From Apostichopus japonicus (lineage: Eukaryota; Echinodermata; Holothuroidea; Aspidochirotida; Stichopodidae), in NCBI RefSeq assembly GCF_037975245.1, contig NC_092566.1:11673501-11737500 (forward strand): 64,000 nucleotides of DNA, read 5' to 3'. The position numbers and the translations under genes were made by a program. The notes under the pieces were generated by a model, which worked only from the letters and a program-made list of their open reading frames with translations, had not been told where the DNA came from and did no database searches. The first letter of the stretch is position 1. Each line of letters begins with the position of its first letter. Shown here one piece after another: positions 12,001-27,000 of the stretch.

Positions 12001-15000
12001 GTGAATTTATTGGACTTGTTCAAGTCTTATGTGTGAAGATGAATCCCTGCTATATTCTACTACTGTAGGTTGTTTAGGGGGTTGTTGTTCCTCAACAGCA
12101 TAATTGTAATGCAGGTTTAATGACCATGGTTGGTCTCCTTTAATGATTGGTTTTATGGTAAATCAACCTAGCCTGAACATAATGTTCCACTAAAGAAGTA
12201 AGTGAAGCTGTTCACTCGTATTAGTCAATATGTGATCAGGGTTTGAAAATGCATAACATAACAAGCATGAAAACAGACAAGCTCAAATAAATAATATAAT
12301 GGACTTATGATACATAACAATGTGGCATATGAAGCAATAAAATGCTTCATCCGTACACTTGCCACAAACTTTCCACAATAAGAACTAACAAAATACCTTT
12401 CTGAAAAGACCCTGTATAATCTGACCAGCAGTTTTCTTCAGGGTAGGTTCCAAAGTGCTCAACTTTTGTGTAATTTCTCGCAAATGCTTCATCATCCGTT
12501 CATCTTTGAAATCGTATGCAAAGGTTTCAGTCCACTCACTGTGTGAAAGAAACCAAAGTGACAACCCTTATAGTGGTTTAATACTTGCCTTATAAGAAAT
12601 GCTGAATAAGATTAACACAGCTTTTGGACAATGGTTATACTGCTAAAAGTATTGGGTATTAAAGTTTCAAAACTGGTCATGTGATATCACACCTGTAGAC
12701 ATTTCACTCCTTTAAGACATTTTATTTACAAGGGTGCCAAGTTTTAGTGTGTTTATAAAGATTTTCAGACTCTTGATCTTTAGTGAACTCTTATTACCTT
12801 TGACCTCTAAAACAAACATTAGGGTTCTTGAACTACCCTAAGGTGAATCAACATGCCAAATTCATCCAAGCTTTGCACCTCAAGTAATCTTTTCACAAGG
12901 CTTGCAGACTGGTGTCTGTTGACCTCCAATGACCTTTGATCTTTGAATGAGGCGCTGCTACTCACTATGAAAGGTGGTTTCACGTAACAAGTATGAAGTT
13001 GAAGCATCATGTACTTTTTCTTATAGTTATTCTGTTATCAAGGTTTTCAGACTTAAACCTGTTGTTCTCTGACTTCTATGGAAAACAACAGGCTTCTTCT
13101 TTGCACTTAGCATCATTCACACCATTTCACACCCCAACTTTGATGTTGAAAATACAATGTACTTTTTTGAGTGACATTGTTAACTAGTAAAGGCATCACA
13201 CACATACACACATACCAGTGGCATACACAGGATTTGAAATGTGGAGGGGAGAAAAATTCTACATTTCCTTTCACAGGTAGGGGCTGGACCTTTAGGGAAT
13301 ATACCAATACACACACATCATCACCAGCACATGTGATTTCCTTTTGCCTTCAGCAAGGAATCAAAACTGATAACAAATTTACAAATGTAAAGAGAAATGC
13401 AAATACAGAGATACAAGTGAAACCTGAGTAAATTACATAGTATGTTTGTGTGCAGTCAATATAGTGACTTGAAAAGCTGTCCTTCATGAAATACACAAGA
13501 AAATATGTGGTTCTTAGCAAACAGTAAAATATATTCATATATATATATGATTTACGCATACATCATATTTCCCTGCCATATGGTAGCATAACGTATCTGC
13601 GATGTCTTTCCCTTCCGAATCTATGAGCGATTTTATCCCACATTACTCATCTTCATGTATAAAAGCATCACTTCACAGACCTTTACTTCACTTTCATTTC
13701 TTTTTTATGCATTTTTTATTGGCATTAATCATACGTTATGCAACTGCATCTCTAACTGAGGCAGCTTTTATATTCAATACATAATTTTGCTGTCTGCCCT
13801 GCAGCCATCACTATGGTCAAGCATACCTTAAAAGTTGCATAAAGTTCGTTCCAAATTTAATCAGCGCTGTCCTTTCCATGTGAGAGCCATTGAGTCGCTG
13901 TTGTCTTATGCATATCTGAAGAAAGAAAAAAATGGAAAAAAAAATCCAATTAAACATCTCTTGAGAGTGACTCATCTTTCTGATGTAGACTGCTGCTATG
14001 TCGTCTACAAAAGCAGTGATGAACGCAGGCCCAACAGTAGGATAAAACAAGTCTAATGTTACTTGTAACTTGTGAACCCTTCTTTGCAGTGTATTAGACT
14101 ATAACTACTTACAAATATACAAACACAATATACTTAACAAACCAACACACAAAGTACTCAAGAGATGTTTAATAAATTGGAAGTGTCTATCCAGTTATAA
14201 CCTTATTTACCATTATTAGTTTCATTGTTTGGAAGATTCAGCCTTTACATCTACTGCACTCTCAATATCTGCATATATTTACTGCCAGCAGGTATTCACA
14301 AATACTAGTTTAATTTTACCTTTCCTAATCTACTGACTGGGCATACTTTTATGAAGTCAGTTACTGATGCACTTTGGTATTTGGGAGAAAGCGATAACCT
14401 TGCTGATAGGTTTTTTCAAACAAGTGTCTAGGGTCACACACAAATGCTCTGTTATCTAGGGTCACACACAAATGCTCTGTTATCTAGGGTCACACACAAA
14501 TGCTCTGTTATCTAGGGTCACACACTAATGCTCTGTTATCTAGGGTCACACACAAATGCTCTATTATCTAGGGTCACACACAAATGCTCTGTTATCTAGG
14601 GTCACACAAATGCTTTTCACCAGATGTTGGTAAAAAATCTCATTGGAAATGTGTCATGCGCAGCCGTGGATTGCATACTACATATACTCTAAACCTTTCG
14701 TTTTCATGGTTGCATCTATAGCCTTAGGGTGACAATACTTCACTATGCACGGCCCACACGCACTTAATCAATGTAGGAATTAGCACATGCATGATACAGG
14801 ACTGGAATTTCACACGGGAATACATGTGACGTAATGAGGTCATCGGTTATCTTTGGTTACTGTTGATGCGGGAGTGTTTACATTGAATTATACACAAGAC
14901 ATAACATTTTGCTAGTAAAAGTTTTAAAAGTATAGTACACTAGTACGGAGTACAGAGAAACGTGTCTATGTCTAATGAAAGAGGAACGTATTATAGACTG

Positions 15001-18000
15001 AAGGTAAATTATATGATAAATCAACAAACCAACTATAAAATTAATCCATCGTATACTATTTGATTTAACATGTTTGAAAGCCAAGGTGTAACGTACACAA
15101 GCAAACACACATTAACACACAATCAGGATTGCATATATATATGTACATTGCTGCCAACCTCGAGGTTGGGCTTAACTTTGACTTTCAAAACATCAGTTCA
15201 TGTCCGAGAACCTCACAAATTGTTGGCAAGTGTCCTAACCCTGCGAAATTTCGGCTTTGATAAATCACTGTCATCTTTGAAAAAGTTTAAGCTGTTTAAC
15301 AATGCAAATTGAACAATAGACTGTTTTTCGCCCAAACTCCTTGAGGTTAAACAACCAACTGTTCACTGGCAGGAGAACAAAAGAGTATTTGGAATGCCTG
15401 TCTATCCTTTATATTCTTTCAAAGTATGCCTGCCTGTCTTCCAGTATTTATTTCTGTTTTGTTTGTTTTTCGTGTGGTGTGTGTGTGTGCAATGATTTGA
15501 CTTGGGAATGTGTAACCTGTGACTGGGCACATGCAAGGAACACGCTAAATTCCTGATGTTACTGTCTACACGTGAAAGGAATACATTGATATTTGTCCCT
15601 AAAACACATCATAAGTTTTTTATTTCTTTTCTAAATATTTAGATATTGTATGAGCTACAGGTATAAATATTTTTCGTGTGAGAACTAAACCAGGGTGAAG
15701 AAATATCATTGAGACACTTACAATATTTATGTGGAAAGCCCACGGCAGATATTTTAAATTTATTTCTTAATCCACCGCAGCAACAAAATAAAATTGAGAT
15801 ATATCTGCAGTATAATCCTACAGATTTAATTCATCATCATGATCCAGGTGGAATGGTATGGTAATTTACCCGTCTTGCAACAATCCCATCAGAGACATAA
15901 CTCCTCTCCCCCTCTCCAATTTTGTCGGTACGTGTAAATGGCTTTTCGTCTTGTCGTGAGTAATCATCGTTCACGACAAAATCGTCCACGGTTTCTTTTA
16001 AAATCGCGCACGACTTGATCGCAGCGTGTGAATGGAATCGTGGTCAACATGTGTTGCGCGCAACAAGATCTTGAGTTGTCGTGCAAAGTTGAGCACTGTT
16101 CAACTTTTGTCACTATTTTCACCGGATGGCGTAGCGACCAGTGACAACAAAATGGCTGAATTTAGCGACTCAAGCACATGAAGAAATGTGCGATAAAAGA
16201 CGATGGGCTGAAGAGAGGTAGGAATTTTCGTAACTATTATTAAGACTTCTTGGGACCAAGATCAAAGGATTAAAAAAATTAGATATATACTTGACTATTC
16301 TCACAAACTTAAAGAAAGAATTGCATGTGGATGGTCAGTGAAGTGATTCTATTGGTCCTATAGGACAAAGCTTACAATAGTTAATCAACATTTCCCAAGC
16401 AAACCTTTAGTGAGACTAACAAGTTGGACTTACTTATTTATGTTCCTTGCGAACATATTAATATCCTAAATGACCTAAAATGTTCAATTTTACTAACCTG
16501 GCAGATGTCATGCATGAGTTGATGAGGTTTGATGTAGAGCCGGGAACTAAGCAGAAATGCAAAGATGAAAGTTCTCTGGAAGAGAAAGAATAATCACAAC
16601 TGTAAGTCAACAAGCTACAGTGGGAACATAATAATCATCACTTCACCTCAGTGAGAACATAATAAACATCACTTCACTACAGTGGGAACATAATATGTAT
16701 CACTTCATCTCAGTGATCCATGTATCTTTTATTTATGCCTACATGCAGGGGACCAATGGGACAGTACAAAAATTCAACAAGCAGTATCTCCAATCCTACT
16801 GGACAACAATATGCAGGAGCAAAATAATGCAACTTATGTGCTAAAAAGTTGTGTACATTCTGTGCTAAGAACATATTTACCTTGTAATGAGCAGAAACAA
16901 TGGGGATTAAACACTAGGAATGAGACTACATTGTACATGTATCATCAATACTTACATCTGGGTAATAGTCAGCAGTTGGTACCAAATGCTGAATACAGGC
17001 CTCCAGGGAGCCTGCAACTAGGTTACCATCTTCATAGACCAGAGCCTGTCAAATAACCAAAAGCACACCACAATAAAAATAAATTGAGAACATAACTTCC
17101 TGTGAGACTTCTTCCAGGGAAAAAGGGAGAGAGCAGGGGAACAAACACAGCATTGTGGTTGTGGTTTACCAGAACCAACTGTTAAATATCCATAATAACC
17201 AACTGTTTAGTATCCATAATAACCAACTGGGTGACATCACAAAAACTGAGTCACCTTATCACTGTAACACAAAGAGCATTTATAGGTGATAATGAAGGGA
17301 TCAGAATGGTGTGACATACTGTAAACAACATACCAACATCATGATTCATGTGATAGAAAGAACAATACTTTCTGAAACTAATTGGACCTCATACTTCAAA
17401 GCAGTTTGATAATACTACAATGAATTTATTTAAGAGTGAAAATCTGTGATATATACTGTACATTGTACAGCACCAAATAATTTGATACCATATTCCCACC
17501 CATCCCCCCCTCTCCTTCCCTGGCCTGAGTCATAAGCAGTCTAGTCCACTGGCAATAATTCTCCGGTATTTATGGCAGGGGTGGGGGCAGGAAGAAGTTG
17601 GCATTGACACGTGAACTCATGTCCTATACTCTGAATTACTATGTATTGTAATATTAAATTGTTTTCTTCAACATACCAACTATTATACAGTGGGAACGAG
17701 TGTTTATACAGTTTCCCACTGTGTCATACGATTAACCTTACCATTTCACATGAGGTATGGCTCACTGGCAACTGCTTTAGAACAATTACAACTTTATTTG
17801 TATTGAAATCTGAGTTCTGTGCATGACAGATTTTGAGTCTTAACTATAAGGTCGCTTCACGCATGAAGAGTTGTCCAAAAGCTGACTTATTTCCAAATAT
17901 CCAATAACAATCTTCAATAGTTACTCTTCTAAAAGCAATGTCTTTAGTGATTACAAGGTTCAACGCAGTCTCCAACACAATGACTCTCCAAAACTGTCTG

Positions 18001-21000
18001 TCAACAAATGCACGTTTCTTCCTGAGATGATGTAAACAACGTTACATTTTCCAAAGAAGCATGCTCATGTTAACTGTACAAGCCTGTACATCAGGTGATG
18101 TCTGTTCTGTAGTAAGAAGTTCTTCTGTGTCTGCATATCATTACATAAGATGATACACACACTGTGAATAGATTCCAGAACTAGTGATGTACCAACCTTG
18201 CTCCAACAATGCAAAATAATGACAAAAACAATAACAATAATAATATAGAGAAAAGGCAGACAACTGCCATATATCCAAGATACAAACTCCTCAGCTGATA
18301 AGTAGTCTTATTGTCAGCACCGCCTCTCGCTGCAAAATCATGATAGAGAAGCAGCGTAGTCATCAGAAGCATTCGGAGGAGGAGGCTTACTACAATTCAT
18401 TGCAGCAATTCATAATCTTCTGGGCAATATCATGGGATGCACATATTTCACAGTGAGGTAAAAGCATTAATAATCCTGCATTGCTCAATGTGTTCATGCA
18501 AATCATCGCACTAACATTTTAATACTGTATGTTACTAGGGTGGAAATGTATACATTTATGACCGAATTAGCTTCTTGCTGGCATGGTAAGTAACAAGTTA
18601 TAAGGCTGAATTCTGGAGGAGGAATCCTGACATCTTTATAAAAATGGAAGAACCCACTCTTTGACAAAGAGTGGGCGGGGGAGGGGGGGGGGCCGATTTT
18701 ATTAGTGAGAGGGATCCAGTCTAAATCAAATACTAAAGAGAAAATAGTTTTCTTCATGTGGGATGGGAACCGAGTAAGTCACAGCAGATAAGCTATAAAA
18801 TTCAAGTGCACTCTCTAACTAATATGCTAAGTGAAAGTGTCACTAGTGACTAAGCACCTTGCAACACCTTGACTGCTTAAAGGTAACTTAACGGCTGCTA
18901 TATTAGAAATAACTTGGAAGTCGCTCAATATCCAAAGCACATATTCTCATACACCCTTAAAATGTGTGATAGCTATTTCACCAGTTTAAGGATATTTATA
19001 TGTTAAATGTCAAGTTGGTTTCACAAACATAGTACCGTAGACTGTATTATTGTATGAGCAAGATCGATGTTCCAATACTCAAGGATTTCAGCACACTGTT
19101 CATACAGTAATATTGTAGGTTATTATTATAGCAGGGATTTACTATTACTACTTGATACTTGTATCTTGCTTTAAATACTCCTCTCTTCTCCCTATATCTC
19201 CCCTAGCTCCCTCCTCCCCCTCCTCCACCTCCTTTTCCTCCTCCTCTTTCTACAGTCTTTCTACAGTCCAAAGTGAATAGTATGATTGATGAATATCCAA
19301 CCACCTGCTCAATAAGATAGAATTCCTAGTAGTACAAGTTTTATGACATTCCTTCATCTCTCAGTTTCTAAAGTCTTCTTGTTTATCTTTTTCTACATTC
19401 CATCACAGGTCAGATATTAGTCACAGGCTGAGTCACCACTGCCTCATGATTCCATTTGCCACCATGCATGCATGAGGAAGGGAAAAGTTACTCCTGACTG
19501 AGCAGTAGGAAAAAGGACAGGTTGTCTGCCTTGTTTATAGAACCGTCTCTCTAATTAGACACTGATTACAGATGTTACAGATTTCAGTTATTACAGTAGC
19601 TTAGCAAGATCGTGTTTATGAAGTTTTCAGATGATGGTGAATATTATGAGGAGTTGTGTATTAGTCTGTAGTTTTGAAAAGTCTCTACTGAATATGAACT
19701 TGCAGATCTCTTTCATTAGGATGTTGTTCTGTTGTTTTGCAAGTTGTGTTAATGACAGAACAAACCCTGAAACAGTCCAGAATAGCAAGAACAGTCCCAG
19801 AGGTGTGCTCATTATTACATTTAGAAGTCAAATGGTTGTAGTTTTAGTTCCCAAAGCAACGTGACCTTTTATGGTTTGTTAATCATGTGTGATAGCTAAC
19901 AACACAAATGATATAGCTGACACATGTTAGCCTTGTCAAAGGATTAAAGGCTTGTTCATATCATCAGGGCCAAATCCAAGGCCAAAATTATCCCAAGATT
20001 ACACAAGAATGCAATGAAGCAAGCAGTTGATAATATATTATCTATGTATGGGTTGTTTTCATCACAATTGCATGTCCTACATCTGGCCAGACTAAAAACT
20101 TTACAATTTGTAACTTAGGTAAATTTGTAAATGTTCCCTACAATTAGTAAATGTTCCCTGCAGCTTACATTTCCAATGAAGTAGCGACACAATGAGAAAC
20201 TGTTTAAAGCTACTGTCTAAAGATATGCAAATGAAACATTAAATTTGTGAAACAAAATATTCTTGATTATATGACTGATTATACTGAGCTCTTCTTTAGA
20301 TTATCCATTTATATGTGAACAAACATGGCTCTGTCCAAATGACAGAATAATTTTTAACTGACCCAACGGCCAACGCAAAACAGTGACATTAATAAAAGTC
20401 ATCAGTGTTGACCATATAAATGTGAGAATATCAGCAAATGGTCATTCAGTTATGCTCAAACAAGTATTTTTACCACCATTGTAAAAGCATTTTTAAAAAT
20501 CCTCATTAGCTTTTCCTCATTAACTTGAGACATTTACTTATCTACTTGAAAAGTTATGGTTTGCCAGGACAACTTGGACAATCAGAACTCCAGAAAAGTA
20601 TGTGTGCAACAGTGCGAAACTTTTAGCATGCTGATGTTTGGTTCCAATACTGATTTAAGTTGACCCAGCAGGAAGATATATAATTCAAATAGTCAGAAGT
20701 GCAGGTCACATACTGTACAGCAGTCAGTAGTGCAGGTCACATACGGCAGTCACAGTGGCCTTCTGTAGTCCTGGTTCTATTCTAATAACACAGCTTCACT
20801 TTTAATAACTTTCTCACTTTCATATAGTTTGTGTAGCACTGGAATGCATATTTGTCAAACAATTTTTTTTCTTTTCTACAATCTTGACTAAATTCACGAC
20901 AGATTAAAAACCCAACTCATTTAATATTGGACAGCTTTACTGTTTGATAACAAAAATACCACACTGTGTCCTCTAGTTTTCACTATTGTGTGTATTTGGA

Positions 21001-24000
21001 TAATGCAAGGTAGCTCATTGCTGATGATCTTGAAGCCTCAAAACTTTAATTTTCCTAAATTTAGTTCATCCCATAAGAGCCAAGTAACAAGTTACTTGTT
21101 AGTTCATAGTTGATACAATATTTACAGACCCTTATGTATAGATATCTCCTGGCACTAACACAAATGGGGAGGAGCTGTGAATAGCATCAATGAGTAAGAA
21201 TTGAAATACCTGAGAGATCAATAGTAATTGGAAACTGCTTTACAGATCAATATCATTCATTCAACACCAGTGTTCCAGTAGTGTCCTCACTGGCTAGTCA
21301 TCACTGCACAACAATACACATGTATGTAGTACATACCGGTTCAGATTAGCACTCACAGAGGCAACCATACTGTAAGTACTGGTATGGGTTTTGATTGGCA
21401 ACCATTATCAACTTTCATGTATTTGTCTAGAACAATTATACAATAAATACCAATGGTTGATGGATAGTTTAGACACTGAGGTAAGATTAATGTGATGTGT
21501 TTCAAATCCTTGCCATAATCACCCGAACAGTTCTCCTATTCTTAATATTGTAGTTAATTTAACAGAAAATATAAAAATAAAACAAAACTGTTAGCAAACT
21601 GCTTATCCACTAGAGAGCATGTGTAAGGACATGTATGTCAGATTAGACATCTATAAATTGCTAATTTTGTGACATCATACCTGCATTAATTATACAGTGA
21701 AGTGAGAGCACACCATTGAAAAATGAAAATTAATGCACTTAGAAAAGTAACAAATCAGGGCTCAAGCAAAGTATGTATCAGCTGGATACAATACACATTA
21801 CAAAGCCCTCCACATAGGGAAGCAGATTCACACTGCTGGTAGGTACATTAACACTGTACCACACCGAATGAAACAGATCGTTTCTCCTTTCCTTAGATTA
21901 CATAAACTAATTACACAGTAATAAAGTCTTTCACAATTAATAAAAATACTAGAACTCTGTTCCAAATGGCCTGCAAAGCACACTAGGCTGGCATGAGTAA
22001 TGTTGCCGAAAATATCGCAGGGATGGGCCATATGTTGAAAATGGTTGGTTTAATAAAAGGGCTACAGTACCAACTTTTTCGATATCTAAAAACATGTGTT
22101 ATGACATAAAAGCAAGAAACTAACAATATTTTAGAGTTCTAACGGAAAAAGGACAGAAAATGTAATGGAAAGTGCAACCAGCTTCTTTGAATTAGCTTAC
22201 AAATTTGTTAGTTAGTCAAGCAATAAATGTCAATAATATCACTAGGTTGTAAAACTGTGTCCTCACACATCTATTAGGAGTAGACTAGAACATTGACAAC
22301 ATTAATCATGTTAACAGCTATTTGATTCAGTCACATACCAGCTGTATGTCACCAGCTGTATGTCACATCTATTAGGAGTGGACTAGAACATTGACAACAT
22401 TAATCATGTTAACAGCTATTTGATTCAGTCACATACCAGCTGTATGCCACTAGTACACAGTACAAGACATTAGACAGCCACAATTAACATACCACACAAT
22501 TGCACTTTCTGTACATCCTTGTTGAGGTAATTATGGTTAATTTAATTATATCCATGATTTGAACAAATCACATAAATGCACTCATAAAAGTTCAAGACAA
22601 CAAGTACAACTGGCTAAAAAAGATCAATTAAGTAGCTTACCTTTGATGGATTTATATTGGTATCCAGTATATAAATGCCTTGGTTGGTGCTGTTTTCTGA
22701 ATTGTTATTAGTGTTCAAATAGTGGCCAGTTGTTGTTGTAACAAACTTCAACATTCTGCTACAGTCTCAACTTATTGAATCAACTGACAATAATTTACAG
22801 GCAACTTTTAATAGCAAACTTCATGACGTCTACATGCTTGTTGTGAGATCATACTCGATAGTGATTTGCTGACAACTTTTCGTTCAAACTTTCAGTTCAT
22901 ATGCCTCTATTTTCGTAATACGTTCAGGAAGTATCCAAAAATACTTTTCCTTTCAACAGGATGTATGTAACATTATCCGGCCAGGTTGTTTATGATACTC
23001 TGTTGTATATGAGAGGAATGAAACAAGGTCACAAGGAATCTGCAAAAGGGAAAGTATCGGACTATGTCGTCATATCCTATATTGGTGAATGGAAATCCCA
23101 CGAAAGCATATCCACTAATATTAAAACATTGCATAATAACCGGAAAAGAAAACAAAGCACATGTGACCCGATTCTCTTCCAAGAAGTTCAGATTCGATGA
23201 ATTGCCTAATCAAACTATTGAAGGGAAACAGAAACAAAATCACCTGGGACAATAAATAGATAACCATCACAATATCTTTTTTTGAGTCCTATACTGTAGT
23301 AAGGCTGACACAGTTTGAAACATGTATTATTAACAACATCAGCAGTCTATGCATTTCTAAAGCTAATACCTCTAATTATTAATTGCATTGTCTACTCAAA
23401 CCATGAAACAATTTAAATGACTATTTTATTTCCACAAATAGGCTTGAACAAACAAAATTTTTGAAGGTAAAGGTGAAGTCACAATTAAATACAAATAAAC
23501 TATGATAAATGGAGTGACAATAACTTTTTAGTTTGGACTGAAATAGATCTAGTAGTCCAGTAGATCGAATTGACAAAACAGGAGCACAGAGTTAACACAG
23601 ATGAACACCAGGAAAATCCTTTCTTACAATAAGTGGTCTAAACTCAAACTGTCCTTACACAACATTGGGTGCACAACAGATAACCATTTTCACCATTACA
23701 CTGCAATTGAATAGTCAAACAGGGGGATAATTTACACGATAGAGATGCTTTATTCACCATGGAGCATGCTGGTGAAACCTATTCCAGCAACAAGTTGCAG
23801 ACGGCAAATGCTATAAAGATATCCTAGGAAATGTGAGAAAAGTTCACCTTAAAAATTCAGACTATTATTTCCAGAAATAACTAAAAACATGCCAATAAAC
23901 AACCTAGAACAAAATGATGATAAACTGGAAAAAAAAGATGCAAACAAACAGATATATCACAGCCTTTGATGATTCACAACATCCCAGATAAACTTCCATG

Positions 24001-27000
24001 AAATCACTGCCAGAAACCACAAATTCCTCACCATCTAAGTAACTCTTCTAAGGAATAATAATCCAATACACTGCCAAAGGAATGAGAGCTCTGGCTTGTC
24101 TCCCACGTTAAGGAAGCTCACACAGTTATGAATGCCAACACAATTGAGAGAGGACACACACATGTGTCTATGGCACAACAGGTACAAAGATGTAGAACTA
24201 TTGTCACTGGTGTACAATGGAGACCAACCCTCACAAACTACTACAGGTACAGTGCCAAGTGGTGGAAACTACCTGAACAAACAATTTCAGTATTGTGCTC
24301 TGGGCACTGAGGCAAGGAGAGAGTGTACCATTGGTAAATAGGGAACACCAAACTTACCAGAAGATCAAATTTGACCTCTCTGAGTGAGCTGGGGGACTTT
24401 TGTGATATAAGTTTTGTAAAGTATTGTGCACATCAAAAACAACTTCTTGCAACAATTATTACTATGAACTTCCCACAGAAAATGGAAACCTTTGGGAAAA
24501 CAGACACAAGTCTTCCAGCTTATAGATAAGTTGTGTTTAATTATATATGTCCAGTATAGGGACTTCAGAGAGGGTAAATGTGACAGCAATGGCCTACTAG
24601 TTAAGTGGCAAACCCAATCAGAAGTGAACAACCATCTTTGATTTGTATAATAACCAATATGCCAATGTTTGCAATAATTGTGATTGTGATTAATAGTGCT
24701 ACCAACCATACCTGTCAAAGAAAATCACAAGTTCATCTGAAGAGAAAAAAAGTCTCTCAGAAGTTGACTGTTGACATTTCATGACAGAATCTATAAGAAT
24801 TTGTAAGGTTGAATTTTTTGCACTGAAAACAACAGTTTAATTGTACCAAACTTCAAGAAAAATATTTTTGGAACTATATTGTGAAGGACGACTAAAACAT
24901 TCTCGACTTAAATTAGAAACTGATTTTTAACTGTAATTTTATAGTTGCATGTGGTTCTAGGTAAGAAAACTGTTTGCTGTGAGCTGTTTGCATGTAGCCA
25001 TGTCACAGGCCAATTGACCATGGTCATATTGCACTCAGTGAGATACCATTACTCAAACCGTTACACTAATAAAACAAGGTTACAAAGATTTGTCTAGATA
25101 ATGGTTGAGCTTGTATAATTTAATGGCTGAATTAACCAGAAAGCAAAAATGCAATTGTGGTTTCGATGGTGTAACATGAGCAGTTTTCTTCATGAATCTG
25201 ACGTAATGTATAGTGAGGGTGTATAACATGTATGATCAAAGTAATACAGTGAAAAGCAGTGTGATGTGACAAACGATAAATTCAAAATGACACAGGCTGT
25301 CCTGAAATGACCATTGACCTCAACAACACGCTTCTTTTACTAAATGTTATAGATATATCAACATACTAAGTATGACATCTGTCCTTGTTGAAATTTTGTG
25401 TAAAACATGGTTTTCACAATTTGACCCCTGATGAACTCATATGAGCATATGCGATATGTTTAGGAAGGTGTGTTAGTTTACAGAGTGGTATACACACTAC
25501 AAATCAGGTCTGCCCATGCTTCCCTTCTTGAGATATCGTGTTACAAAGTTTTCACAATTTCACCTCTGACACAAATGACTATTGACCTCCGCCAAAACCG
25601 TAGGTTTTGTAATCAATATGGGACTTCTACACGCCAAATTTCAGGTCTGCCCAAGCTTCTCTTCTTGAGATATTGTTTACAAGGTTTTCACAATTGACTC
25701 CTGGTGACCCCAAATGACATTTGACCTCCACCAAAAACAATACTCTTTCTGGTACTCAAAGTGGTACTCCTAAACACCAAATATGAAATTAGTCCAACCT
25801 TCCCTTCTTGAGATATCATGTTTACAAGCTGGGCGTCACAAATGCACATACACACATACACATACGCCATCATGAAAGGTTACCATTATCATTGAAAACA
25901 ATAAAGTCCTTACACCATTGGAGGCAGCTGAGCACACCTCACATATATACTTTATGTGAAGGTATTTATAGAGTTATCAGAGAGCATGCTATGGCATGTT
26001 GTCCAGAGATTCAATGGTTACCACTGGATGCTGCTGGTGTTTTAAGTTCATCCCACATTATAAAGAAGTGAATCTTACCCACTGATCATATGGATCGTGT
26101 CTCCTCACATGCCAAGATTGTTTTGCATTTTAAGGGAGCAGAGAGTTAACTGACATTTCCTCATATCATTTCACTTAACTTGTTCTTCAGACTACTTTAA
26201 TGAAAGGGCAAGGAAGGGGCAAATATAAGGGAAAGGAGAGTTTAAATTTGACAGTGGACTACCCCTGTTTCTGTCACTACATCGTTACCACGGGTAGGAG
26301 TATCTATGTCTCATTTCAATTTGACATAGCACGTTCTTACTAGTGATATATACTTCAAATCATGGAGGTCTGTTTTTACCTCCATACTCAAATAAACTAG
26401 AAATCAGAAGCAGGCTTACTGAAGACTTGATTCCCTAAGAAAAGTGGAAGGGTCTCAGCAGCAGCTCAGAACCCTAAGTGGCTTGTTTGTTTTAGTCCTC
26501 AAAGACTTACTTGTTGGAATGTGTTTAATTTCACTCCTTTAGCTCTGAGTCCTCTAACTCCCTGGGTAGTCATGCATGCAAGTGTAAACCTTAGTTAATT
26601 GTATACTGTAATAATCCTTTACCCTGCAATATATGGTAATTGAACAATCCAGATAATATCCCCGGCTCAAGGCTACTTTAACTTGTGTGCTACCTATATT
26701 CATGGAGCTATCAAGGACGCTCCATGCTAAAGTTATACTCAGAAGTATGGAACGCCAAAAGGACCACAGTGACATGTACCACTACTAATTTGACATGTAC
26801 TACTACTAATTCGAAGTGTACTACTACTAATTTGAAGTGTAATACATGTAAAATGTCACATACTACTACTAATTCGAAGTGTACTTCATCACAAATATCG
26901 CATACTACTACTAATTCGAAGTGTAATAATACTAATTTGAAGTGTACTACATCTAAAATGTCGCGTACTACTACTAATTCGAAGTGTACTACATCTAAAA

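Noticed and set aside
22961-23200. 79-codon + strand frame upstream of RASGEF1
   Set aside because: No splice sites, no recognised family and no evident promoter; it could be real, but nothing supports it.
24365-24718. 117-codon - strand frame
   Set aside because: No splice context, no family resemblance, composition like translated AT-rich noncoding DNA.
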